DNA of 64,000 nt from Aurantiacibacter poecillastricola. GTDB lineage: Bacteria; Pseudomonadota; Alphaproteobacteria; Sphingomonadales; Sphingomonadaceae. The notes under the pieces were generated by a model that worked only from the letters and a program-made list of their open reading frames with translations, had not been told where the DNA came from and ran no database searches. The stretch is taken from contig NZ_JAVAMS010000002.1 in assembly GCF_030730945.1 (NCBI RefSeq), positions 1,054,001-1,118,000 on the forward strand, in the 5' to 3' direction. This document shows, piece by piece, positions 17,574 through 26,427 of the stretch. Numbering within the stretch: position 1 is the stretch's first letter; the number at the start of each line of letters is the position of its first letter. The position numbers and the translations under genes are program-made.

Positions 17574-18629
17574 CTACTTGTCGAACAGCTTTGCCCAACG
17601 GCGGGGCTCGCGATCCTTCCACAGCCCCCGGTGATAGGCGTCCGAGGCGAGGAGCGGCATGACCGAACCGGCCTCCGCAAATACCATCTGCTCGATCCCG
17701 GTGTTGACCTTGCCCCAGCTGGCTGCCTCCTGAAGAGTAGACGACGAGCAGGCGCCGTCGCGCACGTCGGCAACGGTGATCTGCACCGCGTACTTGTGCA
17801 CGGACACGTCTTCATGGCCGAGGATCTCGGCGCAGACCACGGTGTCCTGAATGAAGTTCTTGGGCACGCCCCCGCCGATCATCAGCAGGCCGCTGTCGCC
17901 CGACTTGATCTTGATGTCGGTCAGCTCCCGGAAATCCGCGATGGCGTCGATCATCATGTAGGGCTCGCCCTTTTCCATCTGGTCGACCTGGTGTTTCACA
18001 AGGCCGAAACCGGCGGACGAATCCACGAAGGCCGGGCAGAAGATCGGAACGTCATGCTCGTAGGCCAGCTTGACAAGGCTGTTTTCCTTCTTGCCGTTCT
18101 CGACCAGGTATTTGCCCATCTCGCGGATGAAGGCGCGGCTGGAATAGGGCCCGGGCGGCAGTTCGTTGGCGATCTTGTTGATCGTGAAGTCGCAGTCCTG
18201 CAGCTGCTCCTCGTCGATATAGGTGTCGTAGATGCGGTCGATGTAGAGCGAGCGCAGCGTATCGTCGTCGGGGACTTCCAGCGCCTGGTAGTGCTTGTGT
18301 CCAAGCCCTTCGAAGAAATCCATGTCCACGATGGTGGCGCCCGTCGCGACGACACAGTCCACCATGTTGTTGCGCACCAGCTCCGCATAGAGATCCATGC
18401 AACCTGCAGCGCTGGTGGAGCCGGCGATGACGAGGAAGATCGTGCAATCCTTGTCCTCCAGCATCTGGTTGTAGATGCCGGTCGCGTTGGCGAGATCGCG
18501 GCTGGTGAAGCTCATCTTCTTCATCGAATCGATGATCGGCCGCGCGTCGAAGGTCTTGATATCGATGTGCTCGACCTGGGTCGAAAGCAGCTCGGCTTTG
18601 CGCGTGTCGTTGATCTTCGAATCGGTCAT
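17574..18629 (-). CDS. Deoxyhypusine-synthase-like enzyme
   Basis: This is an NAD-dependent aminobutyl/aminoalkyl transferase of the deoxyhypusine synthase superfamily (351 residues). The catalytic lysine is retained as Lys307 in ASWGKV, and the NAD-binding segments are recognisable (LVIAGSTSAAGC, CVVATGATIVDMDF, SGLLMIGGGVPKNF). Bacteria have no eIF5A substrate. Relatives are described as homospermidine-type or 1,9-bis(guanidino)-5-aza-nonane synthases, so a polyamine product is expected. It stands 1.8 kb from the type III decarboxylase on the same strand. Which polyamine is made is an inference only. Confidence 0.85.
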   Translation of the reverse strand: MTDSKINDTRKAELLSTQVEHIDIKTFDARPIIDSMKKMSFTSRDLANATGIYNQMLEDKDCTIFLVIAGSTSAAGCMDLYAELVRNNMVDCVVATGATIVDMDFFEGLGHKHYQALEVPDDDTLRSLYIDRIYDTYIDEEQLQDCDFTINKIANELPPGPYSSRAFIREMGKYLVENGKKENSLVKLAYEHDVPIFCPAFVDSSAGFGLVKHQVDQMEKGEPYMMIDAIADFRELTDIKIKSGDSGLLMIGGGVPKNFIQDTVVCAEILGHEDVSVHKYAVQITVADVRDGACSSSTLQEAASWGKVNTGIEQMVFAEAGSVMPLLASDAYHRGLWKDREPRRWAKLFDK

Positions 18630-18902
18630 CTAGGTTCTCCTGTCCGTCTTGCCCGCAAAACGGGATGCGGCGCTCCCCGTTCCCTAAAACCGCCGCGATG
18701 GAAAGGGCTTTTCGCGCGAATGTGGAACACATGGAACACGGCCCTGGAAGAGAAGGGCGAGCCCCTCACGTCTTCTCGGGAATGGCTGTATCCTGCGAGC
18801 TTGAATGGTAGCGAGGCATGGGAATTACAAGACGTCCGCCGGCGGTGTAGGAAAGCGCCGGGAGCACTGGAAAGCACTTCAATCTTGTAATATCCGGCCG
18901 CG

Positions 18903-19877
18903 ATGAAAGATCATGAGGGCATGCGAGCGCCGACGCGCCAGGGTGTGATCGAGGCGGCGCGCAAGGTAAGCGAGATACTGCCTTCCACCCCGCTTTTGCC
19001 GGTTTCGATCGGAGAGGCGCGCTTCTGGGTGAAGGCAGAGTGCCTGCAACCCGTCGGCGCCTTCAAGATCCGCGGGGCGTGGCACCGCCTGAGTGCCCTG
19101 GACGAAACGGAGAGTGGCAAGGGCGTCGTCGCAGTCTCCAGCGGCAACCATGCTCAGGGCGTTGCCTGGGCGGCAAGGCGGCTGGGAATGACCGCCACCA
19201 TCGTGATGCCGCAGGACGCTCCGCCCATAAAACTCGCGCGCACGAAGGAGCTTGGGGCCGAGGTCGTCACTTACGACCGGATGACCGAAAACCGCGAGGA
19301 GATCGCCGAGGCGCTCGCCGCCGAGAAAGGCGCGACCTACGTGCACGCCTTCGGGGATCCTTGGGTGATCGAGGGCCAGGGCAGTGCCGGCATCGAGATC
19401 CTTGCCCAGCTGGAAGCGCAGGGCGAACCCTCCCCTACCCGCATCCTTGCCTGTTGCGGTGGCGGAGGGCTTACCGCCGGCCTCGCCCTCGCCTGCCCCG
19501 ACGCACGAGTCGTGCCGGTCGAGCCCGAAGGCTGGGACGATGTGTGCCGCAGTATCGAGAGCGGCGAAATCCAGTCGGTCGGAAAGAACCCGCCTGCCAC
19601 CGCCTGCGATGCCCTGCAGACCTTCGCCACCAAGCCTGTCAATTTCGCTGTCCTCAAGGCGCGCTGCGAATACGGATTGCGCGTTACCGAAGCCGAGGTG
19701 CGCGAGGCGCAGCGCTTCGCCTTCTCGCACTTGCGGCTGGTGCTGGAACCGGGCGGCGCGGTAGCCCTGGCCGCGGCCCTTTCGGGCAAGGCCAAGCTGG
19801 ATGGCACTACAGTCATCATCCTGTCGGGCGGGAATGTCGATCCCCGCCAGTTCTGCCAGGCAATCTGGCAGGCCTGA
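18903..19877 (+). CDS. Threonine/serine dehydratase-like PLP enzyme
   Basis: This fold-type II PLP enzyme has the PLP lysine Lys55 in GAFKIRGAW, the substrate loop VSSGNHAQGVAWAA and the glycine-rich phosphate loop CCGGGGLTAG. The 324-residue length means a catalytic domain only, without the ACT-like regulatory domain of biosynthetic IlvA. That fits catabolic threonine/serine dehydratases or serine racemase-like enzymes. An ATG at 18921 is an alternative start. The 273-base gap before it, shared with the divergent deoxyhypusine-synthase-like gene, shows no other feature. Confidence 0.85.
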   Translation: MKDHEGMRAPTRQGVIEAARKVSEILPSTPLLPVSIGEARFWVKAECLQPVGAFKIRGAWHRLSALDETESGKGVVAVSSGNHAQGVAWAARRLGMTATIVMPQDAPPIKLARTKELGAEVVTYDRMTENREEIAEALAAEKGATYVHAFGDPWVIEGQGSAGIEILAQLEAQGEPSPTRILACCGGGGLTAGLALACPDARVVPVEPEGWDDVCRSIESGEIQSVGKNPPATACDALQTFATKPVNFAVLKARCEYGLRVTEAEVREAQRFAFSHLRLVLEPGGAVALAAALSGKAKLDGTTVIILSGGNVDPRQFCQAIWQA

Positions 19878-19953
19878 CGGGCACACGGTCCGTTTCAATT
19901 GACAAGCTATCGGGTGCAAAGCAGGTTCGCCTCGCAGTCCAGGGAGGTTAGCC

Positions 19954-20376
19954 ATCGACACGCAGATACTCACGCCCGCGGCCGTGCTGGTCATCTGGTC
20001 GCTTGTCATGCTGATGTGGATGGCGCGCACGCGCTTCCCCGCCATGGCGGAGGCGAAGATCAGGTTGGGGGAGCGGACGGGTGGCCGTGGGCAGGACCTG
20101 GAGGGCGTGCTGCCCGACCATGTGAATTGGAAGGCGCATAATTACACGCACCTGATGGAACAGCCGACGCTGTTCTACGCCGTGGTCATGATCCTTGCCA
20201 TTGCAGGCGCTACGCTTGATGCAGTGATCGCGGCGTGGCTTTATACGGGCATTCGCGTGGTGCACTCGATCTGGCAAGCCACGCGCAATACCATTCCCGT
20301 GCGCCTGCGCCTGTTCCAGCTTTCGACGCTGGCGCTTGCCTATCTCGCGATCCGCGCGCTGATTGCGACGCTGTAA
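19954..20376 (+). CDS. MAPEG family membrane protein
   Basis: This is a four-helix membrane protein of the eicosanoid/glutathione metabolism family. The signature region reads NWKAHNYTHLMEQPTLFYAVV, then RVVHSIWQATRNTIPVR with the usual Arg and His residues. In bacteria these may be glutathione-dependent transferases, but their function is mostly unknown. No ATG, GTG or TTG lies between the upstream in-frame stop and a GTG at 19984, which has no ribosome-binding site and would cut into the first helix. An ATC at 19954 has GGGAGG six bases upstream and gives IDTQILTPAAV. I take this non-standard codon as the likely start. Confidence 0.75.
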   Translation: MDTQILTPAAVLVIWSLVMLMWMARTRFPAMAEAKIRLGERTGGRGQDLEGVLPDHVNWKAHNYTHLMEQPTLFYAVVMILAIAGATLDAVIAAWLYTGIRVVHSIWQATRNTIPVRLRLFQLSTLALAYLAIRALIATL

Positions 20377-20407
20377 GCCTTTATCCGGTCTTCGCTGACC
20401 GGTCCGC

Positions 20408-21808
20408 TCAGTCTCCGTTGGAGCCGAGGTCAGTGAGGAAGTTGTCGGTCCAGCGCTGCACGTTCTCGTCGCGCACGGTGACAATCATCTTCTCGTACCG
20501 CTTCTTGCGCTCCGCCAGCGGCATGTCGAGCGCGAGGCGGATGTTGTGCGAGATATCATCGGCGCTGTGGGGGTTGACCATGAGGGCCCCCTCCCCGTCG
20601 CAATCCAGTTGCTGGGCGGCGCCGGCGAAGCGCGAGAGGATGAGTACGCCGGGGTCCTCGGGATCCTGCGCGGCGACATATTCCTTGGCGACAAGGTTCA
20701 TGCCGTCCCGAAGGGGCGTGACAAGCGCAATCTTGGCCGCGCGATAGTAGCCGTACAGCTCTTCCTGCGGGTAACCCTTGTTGACGTAGCGGATCGGCAC
20801 GACGTCGACATCCGAGCGCGCGCCGTTGATCTGCCCGGCCTTCTGCTCCAGCGTGGCGCGAATTTCCTTGTAGCTTCCGATGTCCTCCCGGCTGGGCGGA
20901 GCGATCTGCACGAAGACGAGGTCGCGCACGCGTTCCGGGTGCCGGTCGAAGAAGCGGGCGATGCCGTCCAGTCGCTCGGGCAGGCCCTTGGAGTAATCCA
21001 GTCGATCGACACCGATCATCGCGATGCGGTGACGCGTGGAGGACAGGAGGCGCTGCCCGGCCTGCCGCGCCTCGCCAGTATTGCCCTTGCCGGTGAAGTA
21101 TTCGTAATCGATGCCGATCGGATAGGCCCGCGCGATGGTCGTGCGCCCGTCGAGCGTGATCTCCCCGGTATCGTAATCCACCTCCGCGCCCATCTCCTTC
21201 CAGCAATAGTGCAGGAAGCTGTCGAGCCATGTGTCGTTCTGGAAGCCGATCAGGTCGTAATGCAGCAGGGCCCGTACCAATCGCTCGTGATAGGGGAGCG
21301 AGACGAAGAGGTTGGTGGGCGGCCACGGCGTGTGCAGAAAGAAGCCCATGCGATTGGTCACGCCCATGGAGCGCAGGCGTTCGCCCAGCGGCATGAGATG
21401 GTAATCGTGGACCCAGACCAGATCGCCATCGTCGATAAGCGGCAGGGCGCTTTCGGCGAAGCGTTCGTTCACCCGCTCGTACCCCTTGCCGAACTCCCGC
21501 TCGTAGCGGGTCAGGTCGATGCGGTAGTGAAACAGCGGCCAGAGCGTGGAATTGGCATAGCCGTTGTAATATTCCTCGAGGTCCTGCTGCTCGAGATCGA
21601 TCGTGGCCGTCGTCACGCCCTCTGCGGATTCAACGTAGTTGATTGAGCCGGTGAATTCCTCCGTCTCCTGCCCGGACCAGCCGAACCATATCCCGCCATT
21701 GGTCTTGAGCGCGGAATTGAGCGCTCCGGCAAGTCCGCCCTGCGCCCCTGCCACCCCGCGCGCCTTGGGTACGGCAACGCGATTCGAGATGACAACAAGG
21801 CGCGGCAT
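20408..21808 (-). CDS. otsA: Trehalose-6-phosphate synthase
   Basis: This GT20 glycosyltransferase makes trehalose-6-phosphate from UDP- or GDP-glucose and glucose-6-phosphate. Visible are VVISNRVAVP at the start, QGGLAGAL, DLVWVHDYHLMPLGERLR, the RLDYSKGLPERLDG donor site with Arg/Lys, and the C-terminal DGMNLVAKEYVA. The 466-residue length is that of a stand-alone OtsA without phosphatase fusion. It is last in the minus-strand order otsB, GH15, otsA, nine bases after the GH15 gene. Confidence 0.96.
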   Translation of the reverse strand: MPRLVVISNRVAVPKARGVAGAQGGLAGALNSALKTNGGIWFGWSGQETEEFTGSINYVESAEGVTTATIDLEQQDLEEYYNGYANSTLWPLFHYRIDLTRYEREFGKGYERVNERFAESALPLIDDGDLVWVHDYHLMPLGERLRSMGVTNRMGFFLHTPWPPTNLFVSLPYHERLVRALLHYDLIGFQNDTWLDSFLHYCWKEMGAEVDYDTGEITLDGRTTIARAYPIGIDYEYFTGKGNTGEARQAGQRLLSSTRHRIAMIGVDRLDYSKGLPERLDGIARFFDRHPERVRDLVFVQIAPPSREDIGSYKEIRATLEQKAGQINGARSDVDVVPIRYVNKGYPQEELYGYYRAAKIALVTPLRDGMNLVAKEYVAAQDPEDPGVLILSRFAGAAQQLDCDGEGALMVNPHSADDISHNIRLALDMPLAERKKRYEKMIVTVRDENVQRWTDNFLTDLGSNGD

Positions 21809-21817
21809 TTCAGACTC

Positions 21818-23629
21818 CTAGCGGACGGTGTTCCAGCTTTTCGACAGTAGCGAGGCGCAATTGATTATACCCACCAAAGAGTAGGTTTGCGGGAAGTTCC
21901 CCCACAGTTCCCCGGTCTCGAAGTCCATGTCTTCCGAGAGCAGGCCGGATCTCGTGCGATGGCCCAGCATGGTAGTGAACAACTGCCGCGCCTCGTCCTT
22001 GCGGTCCATCAGGGCCAGCGCCTCGATCAGCCAGAAGGTGCAGATGTTGAAGGCGGTTTCGGGGGCACCGAAATCGTCCTCCGCCGCGTAGCGCAGCATG
22101 TGCTCCCCGCGCCGGAGATCGCGTTCGATCATCTCGAACGTGGAGAGGAAGCGGCCATCGTCTGGATCGATGAAGCGCAGCTCCAGCAATTGCAGCAGGC
22201 TCGCATCGAGATAGTCGCTTTCGAAACTGGCGCCGTAATGGCCGGTCCCGTCGCCCTGTTTCCAGGCCTTCTCCTCGATCCTGGCGGCGATGGCGTTGGC
22301 CCGGTCGCGCCAGAAGGTCTCGCGCTCGGTCTTGCCGAGATGTCCCGCGGCATTGGAAAGCCTGTCGCAGGCCGCCCAGCTCATCACGGCGGAATAGGTG
22401 TGGACTTCCTGGCGGGTACGGAATTCCCACAGCCCGGCATCGGGCTGGTCGTGCATCTTCCACGCCATCTCGCCGACCTGTTCCAGGCTTTCGAAATCGC
22501 GGTCGTCCGCCATGCGCAGCAGGCGCTTGTCGAGGAAGCCCTGCACCGTCGGCAGCACGATCTGGCCGTAGCAATCATGCTGGATCTGCTTGTAGGCGGC
22601 ATTGCCGATGCGCACCGGACCCATGCCACGATAGCCCGACAGCCAACCCGCGGTCGTCTCGTTCAGCTCGGCCACGCCCATCACCGAATACAGCGGCTGG
22701 ATCTGCCCGCCTTTCGCATCGTCCACGATGTTGCGCAGATAGGCGAGATACTTCTCGAGCACGTCAAGCGCGCCCAGGCGGTTGAGCGCCTGCACGGTAT
22801 AATAGGAGTCGCGAATCCAGCAGTAGCGATAGTCCCAGTTGCGTTCCGAGTGAGGCGCTTCGGGGATCGAGGTAGTGAGCGCGGCGACGATCGCGCCCGT
22901 TTCCTCGTGCTGGCACAGCTTCAGGGTGATCGCGGCGCGGATCACTTCCTGCTGCCATTCGAACGGCGTCGCGAGGCTGCGCGACCACAGCTGCCAATAG
23001 GCGCGGGTCGACTGCTCCATGCGCCGCACCTGCTCGCGCAGGTTGCCAACGAAGGGCTCGTCCGGGCCGAGGAAGAAATGCGTATCGTCCTCGATCCGGA
23101 AAGTGCGGTTCTCCAGGATGTAGCCGACCGGCGCATCGGTGGAGAGGCGCATCGCCTGGCCGTTGGTGAGGTAGCGGATATGGTTCGTGCCGTTGGTCGT
23201 ATCCGCCAGCTGCCCGCCGTGGTTCATCATCGGGCGCAGCACGACCTTGATGCGCGGATTACCCCTGATCGGGCGCACGATCCGGGCAAAGGCGACCGGG
23301 CGATACATGCGGCCCGAACGCTCGAACCGGGGACAGAAATCCAGCACTTCCACCATCGAGCCATCGTCGGATTCGAGGCGGGTAATCAGGATCGGCGTAT
23401 TGCGGATGTAATCCTGCGTAGCCTTGCACTGCCCCTCAAGCTCGAACCGCCACACGCCCACATCCTGGGAATCGCCGTTCAGCAGGGCGCAGAAAGTCGG
23501 GTCGCCATCCACCCTGGGGATGCAGCCCCAGACGATGCTGCCACGTTTGTCGACGAGTGCGGAAACCTGGCAATTGCCGATGGGCCAGAGGTCGAGATCG
23601 CTTTTGTGTGCCGTCACAGGTCCAACCAT
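21818..23629 (-). CDS. Glycoside hydrolase family 15 protein (glucoamylase/trehalase-like)
   Basis: The protein has an N-terminal beta-sandwich region (DLWPIGNCQVSALVDKRGSIVW) and an (alpha/alpha)6 barrel with the GH15 hallmark RNWDYRYCWIRDSYY and a later WGNFPQTYSLVGI. Members act as glucoamylases, trehalases or dextran-type enzymes. Its position between the two trehalose-synthesis genes suggests trehalose turnover. The longer open frame to 23857 is only a shadow of otsB. The ATG at 23627-23629 overlaps the otsB end by 16 bases and starts MVGPVTAHK. Confidence 0.9.
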   Translation of the reverse strand: MVGPVTAHKSDLDLWPIGNCQVSALVDKRGSIVWGCIPRVDGDPTFCALLNGDSQDVGVWRFELEGQCKATQDYIRNTPILITRLESDDGSMVEVLDFCPRFERSGRMYRPVAFARIVRPIRGNPRIKVVLRPMMNHGGQLADTTNGTNHIRYLTNGQAMRLSTDAPVGYILENRTFRIEDDTHFFLGPDEPFVGNLREQVRRMEQSTRAYWQLWSRSLATPFEWQQEVIRAAITLKLCQHEETGAIVAALTTSIPEAPHSERNWDYRYCWIRDSYYTVQALNRLGALDVLEKYLAYLRNIVDDAKGGQIQPLYSVMGVAELNETTAGWLSGYRGMGPVRIGNAAYKQIQHDCYGQIVLPTVQGFLDKRLLRMADDRDFESLEQVGEMAWKMHDQPDAGLWEFRTRQEVHTYSAVMSWAACDRLSNAAGHLGKTERETFWRDRANAIAARIEEKAWKQGDGTGHYGASFESDYLDASLLQLLELRFIDPDDGRFLSTFEMIERDLRRGEHMLRYAAEDDFGAPETAFNICTFWLIEALALMDRKDEARQLFTTMLGHRTRSGLLSEDMDFETGELWGNFPQTYSLVGIINCASLLSKSWNTVR

Positions 23630-24351
23630 TGGTGCACTGCAGCAGGGCTGGCAAGACCGTATTTCGCTCGTGTCGGTTCGCGCTCGCCCACGAGCACACC
23701 GAAACCGCCCAGATCGCAGGCTGCGTGGATGCCATCCTCGTCGGTGATGTCGTCGCCCACGAATACCGGCCTTGCCCCGCGGAACGGCTCGCAGTCCATG
23801 AAGGCGCGCAGGGCCGATCCCTTGTTCGCGCCGCGTCCCACCAGCTCGATAACGCACTTGCCGCGCATGATGTCGAGATCGGCCTCTTCGGCAAGCTCCT
23901 GCGCGAAGGCTACGCCCTTGCTCTCGATCGCGGGATCGGAGCGGTAGTGCAAGGCCGCCCCGTGTGGCTTGTCTTCGAGGTCGAAGCCGTTCTCTTGCGC
24001 AAACTCGGCCACGCGGGCCAGCAGTTCGGGCGGGAGGCCGGAGGGGATATCGCCGATGTTGTTACCGTCCGCCCCGCGGCAATCGCTACCATGGGAGCCT
24101 GCACGGGCAAGCGACACGGGGCCAAGGTGCCTTTCGAGGTCCACGATCGCCCGGCCGCTGACCAGCGCCACGCGCCCGTCCAGCCTGTCGGACAGTCTGT
24201 GCAGGCTGGCGGAGAGGTGGGCAGGAACGTCGATCCCGTCAGGCGTGGAGGCGAGCTCCACCAGCGTGCCATCGAAGTCGAGAAACAGCGCCAGCGGCCG
24301 GCTGTCGCCTGCAAGGGAATCGAGGCTGGGCGGGGAAGGTAGGTCCGACAT
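23614..24351 (-). CDS. otsB: Trehalose-6-phosphate phosphatase
   Basis: This HAD-superfamily phosphatase completes trehalose synthesis. Motif I is LFLDFDGTLVE (nucleophile and acid Asp), motif II is LVSGRA, the conserved Lys lies in VIELVGRGANKGSAL, and motif IV is FVGDDITDEDG. The start ATG at 24351 (MSDLPSPP) fits the family. The longer frame to 24411 adds only 20 poorly conserved residues. It is first of the trehalose block and overlaps the GH15 start. Confidence 0.94.
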   Translation of the reverse strand: MSDLPSPPSLDSLAGDSRPLALFLDFDGTLVELASTPDGIDVPAHLSASLHRLSDRLDGRVALVSGRAIVDLERHLGPVSLARAGSHGSDCRGADGNNIGDIPSGLPPELLARVAEFAQENGFDLEDKPHGAALHYRSDPAIESKGVAFAQELAEEADLDIMRGKCVIELVGRGANKGSALRAFMDCEPFRGARPVFVGDDITDEDGIHAACDLGGFGVLVGEREPTRAKYGLASPAAVHQWLDL

Positions 24352-24432
24352 GGCGGCTCGCTCTAACGCTGCAGGGTGCAAGGTCAATGGCGCTGTTCCC
24401 GGCCTTCCCACACTCGGAAGGACGAGTGCGCG

Positions 24433-26214
24433 TCAGGCGAAGGCCGAGTGGTCGGGCAAGTAGGCAAAGGCCGCGCTCGATGCAGGATCGAGGCTGAACG
24501 AGCCCGGCGGCGCGAACCAGTCGCCATAGGTGCTCTCGTCGAAGCCGTTGGTCTCGAGGAATTCGATCACCTGCTGCTCGGTCTGGTAGTTGGCGTAGCG
24601 GATATTGCCGTCTGCATGCATGTAGGCGTGGAGATAGGCAGTGCTGTCCGTCAGCGCGAAGTAGACTTCCTGCAGACCATCGCCATCGTAATCGTCCGCT
24701 CCAAGCACGCGGTTGATGTTCTCGATCTCCAGATCGTTGTGGAAGCGTTGCTGGCTGTCGTCAGCACTGCCCGCCACCACCTGGCCTGATTGCACGAGCG
24801 GATCGATATATATCCCCGCCACACGGGTCTCGCCCGCCCAGCCGTAATCGGAAAAATAGACAAGGCCGTTATCGGCGGTCCCGACGGTTGCGAACCGCCC
24901 GATGGCATCGTTGACAAGGATATTGTCGATATCGCCATCGCCATTCACGTCCGCCGCACCGATGCGCAGCCACGAACCGTTCCCACCCAGCGAATTGCCG
25001 TCGAAATCGCGGATGGCATTCATCGCCGACTGGTAGACCGAGGGGTTGGCTGTCTCGAAATTCACCGACACACCGGTTCCCGGAAGCAGGCGCAGCGTCG
25101 TATCGGCGAACTGCGCGTATTCGATATTGACCAGCGTGTCCGTGCCCTCGGGGCCGGAAATCTCGAAGACCCCGGTGGTCTTCTGCGTCACCGAATAGGC
25201 GGAACGAGTGCCCGGAAGGACAGCGACGTCGACATTCGCACCGCCGTCGAAACGGTCGTTACCGCGATTGCCGAGGAAGGTCTGCGCGCCCTCCCCTGCC
25301 GTGATGGAAAGGCCGGAAATGCCCAGCGCTTCGATGAAGGTGAAGCCGGAAACCGTGGCATCGGCGGAAATCTTAAGCCGGTCGCCGTTGACGACATCGG
25401 CCTTCACATTCTCGTCGAAGCTGTCGAAGGCCAGCGTCGCCGGGGCCACCAGTCCGCCTCCGGTCAACGTGAAGACGACATTGCTGCTCCGCGTTACCTC
25501 GAAAGCATAGCCGCCGCTGGATGTGCTCGTCGCCCGGGCCCCGCCCTGCGTTATGGAAAGCCCTGCCAGACCTTCGCCCCGCGAGTAGAAGTCGTTCCCG
25601 TCGCTATCGCCATAGGCGACGCCAAGCAGGAAGGACTTGCCGCGATTGCCGAAATTCTGCGTCGTGACTTGCGGGCCGACCTGGGTCGCCGGATTGTTCT
25701 CGATGATGACGCCGATCCCGATCTCGGTATAGACCGGATTCATGATGCTGATCCGGTGCCCCGCGGGATTCTGCATTCCGTTGGGGCCGTTACCCCAGTC
25801 CACCATGAAGCCCGCATGGCCATGGAGCGGATCCTGCGCATAGGCGTAGACGTTTTCCGCCAGATTGTACCAGCCGGTGTACCCGGCATTGTTGGCCCGC
25901 TGGCCGAGACCCGGTTCGCCGGGTGCCTGGTGGGTCTGCAGGTCCGTGTCGATCATCACCTGTGTATGGGTTAGCGCGGCATCGCCCAGATTTCCGTTCC
26001 ACGCCAGCGGCGCCGCCGGGCTGAGCGCCTGGTATGCGGAAAGCAAAGCGCTGCCTGTCACCCCGAAATAGTTCATCGCGCCCTGGATATTGGGGTGAGG
26101 CGATAACAGCGGCGAATAGCTGGTGAGATACCGCGCGGCGTTGCCCATTGGATCGAGCCGCGCATCGTTGATCAGCTCGAGATGCAATTGCTCGAGATCA
26201 GTGGGTTCGGACAT
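24433..26214 (-). CDS. CAP-domain protein with RTX-like and FG-GAP-like repeats, probably secreted
   Basis: Residues 1 to about 170 form a CAP/SCP (cysteine-rich secretory protein-type) domain: LHLELINDARLDP, LTHTQVMIDTD, NLAENVYAYAQ and HRISIMNP. The middle carries one short Gly/Asp-rich turn resembling RTX repeats (FLGNRGNDRFDGG). The C-terminal third has FG-GAP/EF-like Asp-rich loops (ADVNGDGDIDN, DDYDGDGLQEV). There is no N-terminal signal peptide. The hydrophobic, weakly charged C-terminus (SAAFAYLPDHSAFA) would suit type I secretion. No transporter genes are adjacent. The substrate is unknown. The 213 bases upstream appear non-coding. Confidence 0.75.
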   Translation of the reverse strand: MSEPTDLEQLHLELINDARLDPMGNAARYLTSYSPLLSPHPNIQGAMNYFGVTGSALLSAYQALSPAAPLAWNGNLGDAALTHTQVMIDTDLQTHQAPGEPGLGQRANNAGYTGWYNLAENVYAYAQDPLHGHAGFMVDWGNGPNGMQNPAGHRISIMNPVYTEIGIGVIIENNPATQVGPQVTTQNFGNRGKSFLLGVAYGDSDGNDFYSRGEGLAGLSITQGGARATSTSSGGYAFEVTRSSNVVFTLTGGGLVAPATLAFDSFDENVKADVVNGDRLKISADATVSGFTFIEALGISGLSITAGEGAQTFLGNRGNDRFDGGANVDVAVLPGTRSAYSVTQKTTGVFEISGPEGTDTLVNIEYAQFADTTLRLLPGTGVSVNFETANPSVYQSAMNAIRDFDGNSLGGNGSWLRIGAADVNGDGDIDNILVNDAIGRFATVGTADNGLVYFSDYGWAGETRVAGIYIDPLVQSGQVVAGSADDSQQRFHNDLEIENINRVLGADDYDGDGLQEVYFALTDSTAYLHAYMHADGNIRYANYQTEQQVIEFLETNGFDESTYGDWFAPPGSFSLDPASSAAFAYLPDHSAFA

Positions 26215-26427
26215 GTATTGTTTCCCCGGTCGTCATTCCCAAGACGGCTATCGCCAGCCAGATCGCGAGCCGCTGGCAAACCGTATGATGCAAACTTTAA
26301 GAGGTCGACAATCTTGCGGTCAGTGATTGATCGGGGCCGACCAGCAGACGCGACCACCAGGCCGAAAGAATGATCGCGATGCCCCTCATCAGGGATAGCC
26401 GCAATTATTGGCGGCTTTCGAGGCGGA

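Noticed and set aside
20385..20402. Hairpin CCGGTC-N6-GACCGG between the convergent MAPEG and otsA genes
   Set aside because: Six base pairs without a T-run on either strand; weak.
21887..23947. A 686-codon open frame on the plus strand opposite the GH15 gene
   Set aside because: Antisense shadow of a conserved enzyme. Composition is Arg/Ala/Gly-rich without motifs.
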